Below the pieces are notes generated by a model, which had not been told where the DNA came from, did no database searches, and saw only the letters and a list, made by a program, of their open reading frames with translations. Shown one piece after another: positions 57,145 through 64,000 of a stretch of DNA of 64,000 nucleotides. How positions within the stretch are numbered: position 1 is the first letter of the stretch; each line of letters opens with the position of its first letter. A program made the position numbers and the translations under genes. This stretch comes from Methylobacterium gregans (GTDB lineage: Bacteria; Pseudomonadota; Alphaproteobacteria; Rhizobiales; Beijerinckiaceae): NCBI RefSeq assembly GCF_022179245.1, contig NZ_BPQM01000092.1, forward strand, positions 1 through 64,000, in the 5' to 3' direction.

Positions 57145-58965
57145 TCAGGCGGCGGGCTTCAGCGCGCCCGTCCGGGCGTGGAAGTCCGGGCCGTTCGTCG
57201 TCTTGGCCACGTGGCCGGCGCGGATAACGAAGTCGCCGAAATGCTCGCCCGGCTGCCGGTTCTTCGCGAAGTCGGCAAACAGCGGGTCGAGGATGCCGCG
57301 GATCTCCGAGGCTTGCACGTCCTCGCGGTAGAGCTTGCTCAGCCGCGAGCCGTCGAAGGCGGCACCGAGGTAGAGGTGGTAGCGCTCCGGCCCACGGCCG
57401 ACGAGGCCGATCTCGGAGATGAAGGGCCGGGCGCAGCCGTTCGGGCAGCCGGTCGAGCGGATCGTGATGTCCTCGTCCTGGAGGCCGTGGCTGGCCAAGC
57501 TCTCCTCGAGCTCCGAGACGAGGTCGGGCAGGTAGCGCTCGCTCTCGGCGAGCGCGAGGCCGCAGGTCGGCAGCGCCACGCAGGCGAGCGCGTTGCGGCG
57601 CAGCGCGCCCGCGCCGTTGGTGAGGCCGTACTCGGCCACCAGCGCGTCGATCTCGGCCTTCTTGGCCGCCGGCACGTTGGCGATGATCACGTTCTGGTTT
57701 CCGGTGAGGCGGAAATCGCCCTCGTGCACCTCGGCGATGCGGCGGAAGCCCGAGAGGAACTGCGGCCCGCCCTCGACGTCCTTGATCCGGCCCGAGGGCA
57801 CGTAGAGCGTGAGGTGGTGGCGCCCGTCCTCGCCCTCGACCCAGCCGTAGCGGTCGCCGTTGCCCGTGAAGGTGAAGGGCTTCGGGTCGGCGAGCTTCTT
57901 GCCGACGCGCTTCTCCACCTCGGCCCGGAAGGCGGCGAGCCCGTAGCGCTCGATCGTGTACTTGAGCCGCGCGTTCTTGCGGTTCTTACGGTTGCCCCAG
58001 TCGCGCTGGACGGTCATCACGGCTTCCGCCGCCTTGAGGGCGTCCTCGGGCTTGACGAAGCACATCACGTCGGCGGTGCGCGGGAAGGTGTCGGTCTCGC
58101 CGTGGGTCATGCCCATGCCGCCGCCGACCGTCACGTTCCAGCCGGTGAGCTTGTTCTTCTTGTCGAGGATCGCGATGAAGCCGAGATCGTGCGCGAAGAT
58201 GTCGACCTCGTTCGAGGGCGGCACCGCCACGACCGTCTTGAACTTCCGGGGCAGGTAGGTCCGGCCGTAGATCGGCTCGATCTCGGCCGCGTCCTCGCCG
58301 CCGACCACGCGCTCGCCGTCGAGCCAGATCTCGCGCCACGCGCTGGTCTTGGGCAGGAGCGAGTCGGAGATGTCCTTGGCGAGCTTCAGGGCCTCCCGGT
58401 GCGCGCCGACCTGGGCCGGATTCGTCGCCGCCATCACGTTGCGGTTGACGTCGCCGCAGGCCGCGATCGTGTCGAGGAGCGCCGCGTCGATCGCCGCCAT
58501 CGTGCGCTTGAGGTTCGACTTGATCACGCCGTGGTACTGGAAGGTCTGGCGCGTCGTGGCGCGGAGCGCGTTGCCCGCGTAGGTGCGGGCGATGTCGTCG
58601 AGGATCAGCCACTGCTTCGGCGTCACGACGCCGCCCGCGATGCGCAGGCGGATCATGAAGCTGTAGGCCTTGTCGAGCTTCTTCTTGGTGCGCTCGGCCC
58701 GGATGTCGCGGTCGTCCTGCAGGTACATCCCGTGGAACTTCACGAGCTGCCCGTCATCCTCCGAGATCGCCCCGGTGGCGTGCTTGAGCAGGCCGTCGGC
58801 GAGCGTGCCGCGCAAGTAGCCGCTCGCGATCTTGATGTGCTCGTTGGCCGCGAGATTGGCGGCCCGGGCCGCTTCCGCATCGGTGATCGGCCGCTCGGTC
58901 GGCGGGGTCTCGTAGACGCGCCCGGTCGGGGCGGGGGCGTCGGCGCGGGGGCTGTGGTCGTCCAT
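57145..58965 (-). CDS. cysI: Sulfite reductase hemoprotein (beta component)
   Basis: The 606-residue siroheme enzyme reduces sulfite to sulfide with electrons from CysJ. The 4Fe-4S/siroheme motifs are CVALPTCGLALAE and STGCPNGCARPF, giving the C-x5-C...C-x3-C ligands. Two ferredoxin-like half-domain repeats are present, the first holding KTVVAVPPSNEVDIFAHDLG. The N-terminal VKFHGMYLQDDRDIRAERTK is usual for sulfite reductases. It follows cysJ after 153 bp on the same strand. It could be called a nitrite/sulfite reductase by family, but the pairing with CysJ points to sulfite. Confidence 0.95.
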   Translation of the reverse strand: MDDHSPRADAPAPTGRVYETPPTERPITDAEAARAANLAANEHIKIASGYLRGTLADGLLKHATGAISEDDGQLVKFHGMYLQDDRDIRAERTKKKLDKAYSFMIRLRIAGGVVTPKQWLILDDIARTYAGNALRATTRQTFQYHGVIKSNLKRTMAAIDAALLDTIAACGDVNRNVMAATNPAQVGAHREALKLAKDISDSLLPKTSAWREIWLDGERVVGGEDAAEIEPIYGRTYLPRKFKTVVAVPPSNEVDIFAHDLGFIAILDKKNKLTGWNVTVGGGMGMTHGETDTFPRTADVMCFVKPEDALKAAEAVMTVQRDWGNRKNRKNARLKYTIERYGLAAFRAEVEKRVGKKLADPKPFTFTGNGDRYGWVEGEDGRHHLTLYVPSGRIKDVEGGPQFLSGFRRIAEVHEGDFRLTGNQNVIIANVPAAKKAEIDALVAEYGLTNGAGALRRNALACVALPTCGLALAESERYLPDLVSELEESLASHGLQDEDITIRSTGCPNGCARPFISEIGLVGRGPERYHLYLGAAFDGSRLSKLYREDVQASEIRGILDPLFADFAKNRQPGEHFGDFVIRAGHVAKTTNGPDFHARTGALKPAA

Positions 58966-59118
58966 GGAACGAATCCAATATCGTCGAAAACGTAAGTCTC
59001 TCCCGCGCCGGGGCCTCGGGCCCGCGGGGCAGGGGAGAGCGTGAAGCTTCGTGTTCGGGAGGGCTGCTCCCTGCCCCCATCCGGGGGTACCCGCCCTGGG
59101 GGCGGGCGTTCCCGTGCC

Positions 59119-60882
59119 TTAGTACACGTCCTGCTGGTAGCGGTGGCCGCGCTCCAGGGTCGCGACCTGCGCCTCGGCATCGGCGGGGCTGAGGCCCTTC
59201 ACCGTCTCGTAGGCCTTCACCACCGCGGCCCGCACGTCGCGCGCCATGTTCTTGGCGTCGCCGCAGACGTAGAGGTGGGCGCCCCCGTCGAGCCAGGAGA
59301 CCACCTCCGCGGCGTGCTGGGTGATCCGATCCTGCACGTAGATCTTCTCGGGCTGGTCGCGCGAGAAGGCCACGTCGATCTTCGTCAGCGAACCGTCCTC
59401 CAGGGCCTCCTGCCACTCGAGCTGGTAGAGGAAGTCGTGGGTGAACTGGCGGTCGCCGAAGAACAGCCAGGAGCGGCCGGAGGCTTCCGTCGCGCGGCGC
59501 TCCTGCACGAAGGCGCGGAAGGGCGCGACGCCCGTGCCGGGCCCGACCATGATGATGTCGGTGGCCGGATCCTGCGGCAGGCGGAAATGGCGGTTCGGCT
59601 TCAGCCGCACCCGCAGCTTGGCGCCGTCGCGGATCCGGTCGGCCACGTGCACCGAGGTCACGCCGGAGCGGGCGCGCCCATGGGTCTCGTAGCGCACGGC
59701 GGCGATCGTCAGGTGGACCTCGTCGCCGACCTCCTTGCGCGAGGAGGCGATCGAGTAGGCCCGCGGCGGCAGCGGCCGGGTGATCGCGCTCAGGTGCTCG
59801 CCGGTGAGCTTGGCCGGGTAGGTCTCGATCAGGTCGATGAGCTGGCGGCCCTCGATCCAGGCACGGGCCTCGCCGCTCTCGACGAGCTTGCGCGCCTCCT
59901 CGTGCCCCGTCGCCTTGACGAAGCGCTCGATCGTGGCGGCCGAGAGGGTGGTGATGTCGCGCTCGGCGATGAGCGCCTTGCGCAGCGCCTCGTCCCCTTC
60001 GAGGCCGGCGCTCCGCAGGATCTCGTCCACGAGTTGCGGGTCGTTCTCGGGGTAGATCTCGAGCGAGTCGCCCGGCTCGTAGGCCGGCGCGCCGTCCTCG
60101 AAGGCCAGCGCGAGATGGATCGTCTCCTTGTCGGAGCGCGAGGAGTTGAGGTTCACGTGCTCGACCACCTCGACCACGTGGGGCTCGCGGCTGGGCTCGG
60201 CATCCTCGTCCTCGGTGCCCGCGCGGGCGAAATCGACCGCCACCACGTTGTCGGCGGGCGCGGGCGCCAGCGCCTTGAGCGTAGCCTTGATCCAGTCGGC
60301 GGCGGGCTTCTCGAAGTCGAGGTCGAGGTCGGCGCGGCTTGCCGCGCGCTTGCCCCCCAGCGCCTCGAACCGGGCATCGAGCGCCTTGCCGATGGCGCAG
60401 AACTCCGCGTAGCTCGTGTCGCCGAGCGCCAGCACCGCGAATTCCACGCCGTCGATGCGGGGCGCCGCGTCGCCCATCAGCTCGCCGTAGGCCCGCACGG
60501 CCCGGGCCGGCGGCTCGCCCTCGCCCCAGGTCGCGGCGATCGCCACGATCTTGCCGGCCTTGGGCAGGGTCGCGAGGTCGAGGTCGGCGAAATCCACCAC
60601 CTTCGGCTTGAAGCCCTGCTTGCGCGCGAGCTTGCCTACGTCGCCCGCGAGCTTCTCCGAATTGCCCGATTCGCTGGCGAACAGGATCGTCAGCGGCTCG
60701 GCGGCCTTCGGGGGGGCAGCCGGCACCGCGGCAGGCTGGCCGCCCGCGGCGTCGAGGCCGGCCAGGAACCCGGCGAGCCAGGCGCGCTGGATCGGCGTCG
60801 CGGCGCCGAGCACCGCGTCGAGACTGGCGCGCTCGCTGTCGGCGAAGGGGGCGGTGCGGGGAAGAAGGGCAAGGCGTGACAT
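59119..60882 (-). CDS. cysJ: Sulfite reductase flavoprotein (alpha component)
   Basis: CysJ passes electrons from NADPH through FAD and FMN to CysI. The 587-residue product has a flavodoxin-like FMN domain (LTILFASESGNSEKLAGDVG, AATWGEGEPPARA, LALGDTSYAEFC). A linked FAD domain follows (YEPGDSLEIYPEND, PPRAYSIASSRKE), and the NADPH domain ends in IMVGPGTGVAPFRAFVQERR and YVCGDAKNMARDV. The C-terminal aromatic (QQDVY) stacks on FAD as in the family. It lies between the Lrp-type regulator and cysI, all on the minus strand. Confidence 0.94.
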   Translation of the reverse strand: MSRLALLPRTAPFADSERASLDAVLGAATPIQRAWLAGFLAGLDAAGGQPAAVPAAPPKAAEPLTILFASESGNSEKLAGDVGKLARKQGFKPKVVDFADLDLATLPKAGKIVAIAATWGEGEPPARAVRAYGELMGDAAPRIDGVEFAVLALGDTSYAEFCAIGKALDARFEALGGKRAASRADLDLDFEKPAADWIKATLKALAPAPADNVVAVDFARAGTEDEDAEPSREPHVVEVVEHVNLNSSRSDKETIHLALAFEDGAPAYEPGDSLEIYPENDPQLVDEILRSAGLEGDEALRKALIAERDITTLSAATIERFVKATGHEEARKLVESGEARAWIEGRQLIDLIETYPAKLTGEHLSAITRPLPPRAYSIASSRKEVGDEVHLTIAAVRYETHGRARSGVTSVHVADRIRDGAKLRVRLKPNRHFRLPQDPATDIIMVGPGTGVAPFRAFVQERRATEASGRSWLFFGDRQFTHDFLYQLEWQEALEDGSLTKIDVAFSRDQPEKIYVQDRITQHAAEVVSWLDGGAHLYVCGDAKNMARDVRAAVVKAYETVKGLSPADAEAQVATLERGHRYQQDVY

Positions 60883-60992
60883 CAGGGGACCATGTCGTCG
60901 TACGCGAGGCTTCTGTCAACGGGGGACGTTCTTTTTACAGAACCCTGCCGCCGGAGAAAAAGCCGTCTGTTGTTGCGGCGCAAAAGAAAATA

Positions 60993-61508
60993 TTATTCCC
61001 CGACCACCGCAAGAGTCGGCGCGGTGCCCGGCAGGTGACGGCCGTGCGTCGGGGGCGCAGGCAGAGGGAGGGCGGTGGTGGACTTCACCTTCTCCATGGC
61101 GAAGCGGGAGGTGACGTTCTTGAGTGGCAGGGTGGCGATCAACTTCTTGTAGAAGGTGTCGTAGGCGGCCATGTCGGCGACGACGACCCGCAGCATGTAA
61201 TCGACGTCGCCGGCCATGCGGTAGAATTCCAGCACTTCGGGCATCGCCGAGACGGTGTTGGCGAAGCGCTCCAGCCAGTCCTTGGAATGGTCGGCAGTCT
61301 CGATGGAGACGAACACCGTCAGGCCGAGGCCGAGCTTGACCGGGTCGAGCACGGCCACGCGCCGGTCGATGACGCCGTCCGCCTCGAGCCGCTGGATCCG
61401 CTTCCAGCACGGCGTCTGCGACAGGCCTACCCGCTCGCCGATCGCGGCGATCGAGAGCGTCGCGTCCGTCTGGAGCAGGGCGAGGATCTTCAGATCGATC
61501 GAATCCAC
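60993..61508 (-). CDS. Lrp/AsnC-family transcriptional regulator
   Basis: A 171-residue regulator with an N-terminal helix-turn-helix (VDSIDLKILALLQTDATLSI, ERVGLSQTPCWKRIQRLEAD) and a C-terminal ligand-binding RAM domain (FYRMAGDVDYMLRVVVADM). The GTG start at 61508 follows a strong GGAGGTCCC, so the 28-residue extension to 61592 is not used. The gene sits between cysJ and the divergent cysH, suggesting it controls sulfur assimilation or senses a sulfur amino acid. Lrp proteins usually bind amino acids; the ligand here is unknown. Confidence 0.88.
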   Translation of the reverse strand: MDSIDLKILALLQTDATLSIAAIGERVGLSQTPCWKRIQRLEADGVIDRRVAVLDPVKLGLGLTVFVSIETADHSKDWLERFANTVSAMPEVLEFYRMAGDVDYMLRVVVADMAAYDTFYKKLIATLPLKNVTSRFAMEKVKSTTALPLPAPPTHGRHLPGTAPTLAVVGE

Positions 61509-61677
61509 GGGACCTCCGGCGTAACGTTCGGGGGCAGCGGGCGAAGCGGAAAGGATCTTCCCCGACGAGAAGGATCTTTCCCAAAGCGGCAACCGAACCG
61601 GCTTCCGGGCCGTTGCGCCGCTATCCCCCGCGCGAGGAGCGGATGCGCGATGCGCAAGGCCGCCCCGCCTTGACTTC

Positions 61678-61693
61678 GTTCGTTATAGCGAAC
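61678..61693. promoter_or_regulatory. Palindrome in the cysH promoter region
   Basis: GTTCG-TTATAG-CGAAC is a perfect 5-bp inverted repeat with an A/T-rich centre, 44 bp before cysH and 170 bp before the divergent regulator. Its position suits an operator overlapping the cysH promoter. I cannot say which protein binds it. Confidence 0.5.
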
Positions 61694-61736
61694 ATCTCAG
61701 CCCTCACACAACCGCAGTTTTTTCGCGGACGCATCG

Positions 61737-62546
61737 ATGACCCTGCTCAACCCACAGGCCGCGGAGATCCTCGCGGCCGCCCTGAAGGAGCGCGACCTGC
61801 CCGGCCGGATCCGGCTGATCGAGGCGGAGGTGCCGGGCCGGCTGGTCTTCACCACGAGCCTCGGCATCGAGGATCAGGTGCTGACGCACGCGGTCGCGCT
61901 GGCCAAGGGGCGCACCGAGATCGTCACCCTCGACACCGGCCGCCTCTTCCCCGAGACCTACGACGTCTGGGCCGAGACCGAATCGGCCTACGGCATCCGC
62001 ATCCGCGCATACGCGCCCGAGCGCGAGGCCGAGGAGCGCTTCGTGGCCGAGGAGGGGATCAACGGCTTCCGCCATTCCGTCGCCGCCCGGCAGGCCTGCT
62101 GCGGCTTCCGCAAGGTCGAGCCGCTCGCCCGCGCCCTCAAGGGCGCCGCCGGCTGGCTCACGGGCCTTCGCGCCGGGCAGTCGGCCAACCGCGCCGCGAC
62201 CCCGCTCGCGGCCTACGATGCCGAGCGCGACCTCTTGAAGCTCAACCCGCTGGCCGACTGGTCGCGCGAGGATGTCGACCGCTTCGTGCGCGACAACTAC
62301 GTGCCCTACAACGTCCTGCACGACCGTGGTTTCCCGTCGATCGGCTGCGCCCCCTGCACCCGTGCGGTCCGCGTCGGCGAGCCTGAGCGCGCCGGCCGCT
62401 GGTGGTGGGAGCAGGAAGAGAAAAAGGAGTGCGGCCTCCATGTCGGCCGCCCCGACGCGAACATCGAGCCCGGCCGCGAAGCCGCCGTGTTCGAACCGCA
62501 ATCCGCGACCACAGAGACCCCACGCAACCTGGAGATGGCCCGATGA
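61737..62546 (+). CDS. cysH: Phosphoadenylyl/adenylyl-sulfate reductase
   Basis: The 269-residue product reduces activated sulfate to sulfite. It has the PP-loop-like [20 protein letters not shown], then [15 protein letters not shown]. Cysteine pairs CC (121-122) and CAPC (204-207) can bind a 4Fe-4S cluster, as in enzymes that use APS, and the catalytic Cys lies in ECGLHVG (232). The cluster-type cysteines make APS the more likely substrate, avoiding the need for a separate APS kinase. Its stop overlaps the cysD start as ATGA. The transcript runs cysH-cysD-cysN. Confidence 0.93.
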   Translation: MTLLNPQAAEILAAALKERDLPGRIRLIEAEVPGRLVFTTSLGIEDQVLTHAVALAKGRTEIVTLDTGRLFPETYDVWAETESAYGIRIRAYAPEREAEERFVAEEGINGFRHSVAARQACCGFRKVEPLARALKGAAGWLTGLRAGQSANRAATPLAAYDAERDLLKLNPLADWSREDVDRFVRDNYVPYNVLHDRGFPSIGCAPCTRAVRVGEPERAGRWWWEQEEKKECGLHVGRPDANIEPGREAAVFEPQSATTETPRNLEMAR

Positions 62547-63493
62547 GCGCCGCCCAAGCGGTTCAGGCCGCGCCGAGCCGCACCCTTGGTCAGGACCGGC
62601 TGACCCACCTCCAGCGCCTGGAGGCCGAGAGCATCCACATCTTTCGGGAGACGGTTGCCGAGACCGAGAACCCGGTAATGCTCTACTCGATCGGCAAGGA
62701 CTCGTCCGTCCTGCTGCATCTGGCGCTGAAAGCCTTCGCGCCGGGCAAGCTGCCCTTCCCCTTGCTCCACGTCGACACGACTTGGAAGTTCCGCGAGATG
62801 ATCGCCTTCCGCGACCAGCGCGCGAAGGAACTCGGCCTCGATCTTCTCGTCCACACCAACCCGGACGGGCTCGCTCGCGGCGTCGGGCCGATCAGCCACG
62901 GCTCCGAGGTCCATACCGACGTGATGAAGACGCAGGCCCTGCGGCAGGCGCTGGACCACCACAAGTTCGACGCGGCCTTCGGCGGCGCTCGCCGCGACGA
63001 GGAGGCGAGCCGCGCCAAGGAGCGCATCGTCAGCTTGCGCACCGCGCAGCACCGCTGGGACCCGAAGCGCCAGCGCGCCGAGCCCTGGCACCTCTACAAC
63101 ATGCGCAAGAAGCGCGGCGAGAGCTTGCGCGTCTTCCCGCTGTCGAACTGGACCGAGCTCGATATCTGGCTCTACATCGAGCAGGAGAACATCCCGATCG
63201 TGCCGCTCTACTTCGCCAAAGAGCGGCCGGTGGTGGAGCGCGACGGCCAGCTCCTCATGGTCGACGACGAGCGCCTGCCGCTCAATCCCGGCGAGACCCC
63301 GCAGATGCGCCAGGTCCGCTTCCGCACGCTCGGCTGCTACCCGCTGACCGGCGCGGTGGAGAGCCCGGCAGCGACCTTGCCCGAGATCATCGGCGAGACG
63401 CTGGCCGCCCGCACCTCGGAGCGGCAGGGCCGGGTCATCGACAAGGACGGCGCGGGCGCGATGGAGCGCAAGAAGCAGGAGGGCTATTTCTGA
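62543..63493 (+). CDS. cysD: Sulfate adenylyltransferase subunit 2
   Basis: CysD catalyses the adenylylation of sulfate within the CysDN complex. The 316-residue product belongs to the PP-loop ATPases. It has [20 protein letters not shown] and [16 protein letters not shown], the [20 protein letters not shown] segment, [17 protein letters not shown], and a C-terminal RKKQEGYF as in E. coli CysD. The start ATG overlaps the cysH stop (ATGA) and its own stop overlaps the cysN start (TGATG), so the three genes are coupled. ATG 62543 gives a product of expected length. Confidence 0.95.
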   Translation: MSAAQAVQAAPSRTLGQDRLTHLQRLEAESIHIFRETVAETENPVMLYSIGKDSSVLLHLALKAFAPGKLPFPLLHVDTTWKFREMIAFRDQRAKELGLDLLVHTNPDGLARGVGPISHGSEVHTDVMKTQALRQALDHHKFDAAFGGARRDEEASRAKERIVSLRTAQHRWDPKRQRAEPWHLYNMRKKRGESLRVFPLSNWTELDIWLYIEQENIPIVPLYFAKERPVVERDGQLLMVDDERLPLNPGETPQMRQVRFRTLGCYPLTGAVESPAATLPEIIGETLAARTSERQGRVIDKDGAGAMERKKQEGYF

Positions 63494-64000
63494 TGACGAT
63501 TCACCAGTCACCGGAGGCCTTCGGCTACGAGGCCTTCCTGGCCGCCCACCAGCGCAAGGAAGTGCTGCGCTTCATCGCCTGCGGCTCGGTGGACGACGGC
63601 AAGTCGACGCTGATCGGGCGCCTGCTGCACGACACCAAGCAGATCTTCGACGACCAGATCTCGGCCCTGCAGCGGGATTCCCGCAAGCACGGCACGCAGG
63701 GGCAGGAGGTCGATCTGGCGCTCCTCGTCGACGGCCTCCAGGCCGAGCGCGAGCAGGGCATCACCATCGACGTGGCCTACCGCTTCTTCTCGACGGAGAA
63801 GCGCTCCTTCATCGTGGCCGACACGCCCGGCCACGAGCAGTACACCCGCAACATGGCGACCGGCGCCTCGACGGCCGACGTCGCGGTGATCCTGGTCGAT
63901 GCCCGCCAGGGCCTGACCCGGCAGACGCGGCGCCACGCGCTCCTCGTCTCGATGCTCGGCATCAAGCGGATCGCGCTCGCCGTGAACAAGATGGATCTGG
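63493..64000 (+). CDS. cysN: Sulfate adenylyltransferase subunit 1 (5' part)
   Basis: The frame opens at ATG 63493, overlapping the cysD stop, and is cut by the window end after about 169 residues. The visible part is a GTPase domain: P-loop [36 protein letters not shown] (switch I), [19 protein letters not shown] (switch II) and the guanine-specific NKMDL. GTP hydrolysis by CysN drives APS formation by CysD. Whether a C-terminal CysC kinase is fused cannot be seen. Confidence 0.95.
   Translation, partial: MTIHQSPEAFGYEAFLAAHQRKEVLRFIACGSVDDGKSTLIGRLLHDTKQIFDDQISALQRDSRKHGTQGQEVDLALLVDGLQAEREQGITIDVAYRFFSTEKRSFIVADTPGHEQYTRNMATGASTADVAVILVDARQGLTRQTRRHALLVSMLGIKRIALAVNKMDL

Noticed and set aside
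57145..58965. Assimilatory nitrite reductase instead of sulfite reductase
   Set aside because: The haemoprotein families overlap, but this gene lies with cysJ and faces cysHDN, and no nitrate or nitrite genes are near.

Overview
The window is about 64 kb of high-GC, gene-dense DNA from a facultative methylotroph of the Methylobacterium/Methylorubrum group (Alphaproteobacteria, Hyphomicrobiales). The decisive evidence is a complete serine-cycle cluster in the order sgaA-hprA-mtdA-fchA-mtkA-mtkB-ppc-mclA (12045-22598), which matches the order known from M. extorquens AM1. A class I PHA synthase, an IalB-family protein, a class I lysyl-tRNA synthetase and homospermidine synthase also fit this group. 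I cannot fix the species from sequence alone.

Layout. 1-12 kb: the tail of a FadL-type porin, phaC, an AlaC-like aminotransferase, moaB, a PA0069-type radical SAM protein, rnhB, an orphan double winged-helix protein beside a low-GC patch, and a translationally coupled glycosyltransferase/metallophosphoesterase pair. 12-22.6 kb: the serine cycle, which takes C1 units from the methylene/methenyl-H4F level through serine, hydroxypyruvate, PEP and malyl-CoA back to glyoxylate. It has two probable promoter regions (upstream of sgaA and of mtkA), a large palindromic element between hprA and mtdA, and a strong terminator-like hairpin after mclA. 22.7-34.6 kb: a GlcG-like protein, a 58-aa protein, envelope genes (YhdP/AsmA-like, M23 peptidase, DUF1206), Bcp, a Uma2-type protein, homospermidine synthase and IalB.

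34.6-47.2 kb: a 1131-residue exported helical-repeat protein, class I lysS, a family 3 solute-binding protein, a membrane glycosyltransferase with an N-terminal type II secretion-like domain, an SDR protein, queG, and the divergent mntH/mntR pair with a visible operator. 47.2-55.4 kb: a three-gene operon of overlapping genes (DUF2126 transglutaminase, circularly permuted ATP-grasp fused to alpha-E, second transglutaminase), with a divergent zinc-ribbon/zincin peptidase. This is the best candidate for a poorly understood system in the window. 55.7-64 kb: a COG4529-like FAD protein and assimilatory sulfate reduction (cysI, cysJ and an Lrp-type regulator on the minus strand; cysH, cysD and cysN on the plus strand, cysN cut by the window end).

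I saw no rRNA or tRNA gene, CRISPR array, transposase or phage gene. Repeats are intergenic palindromic elements only.
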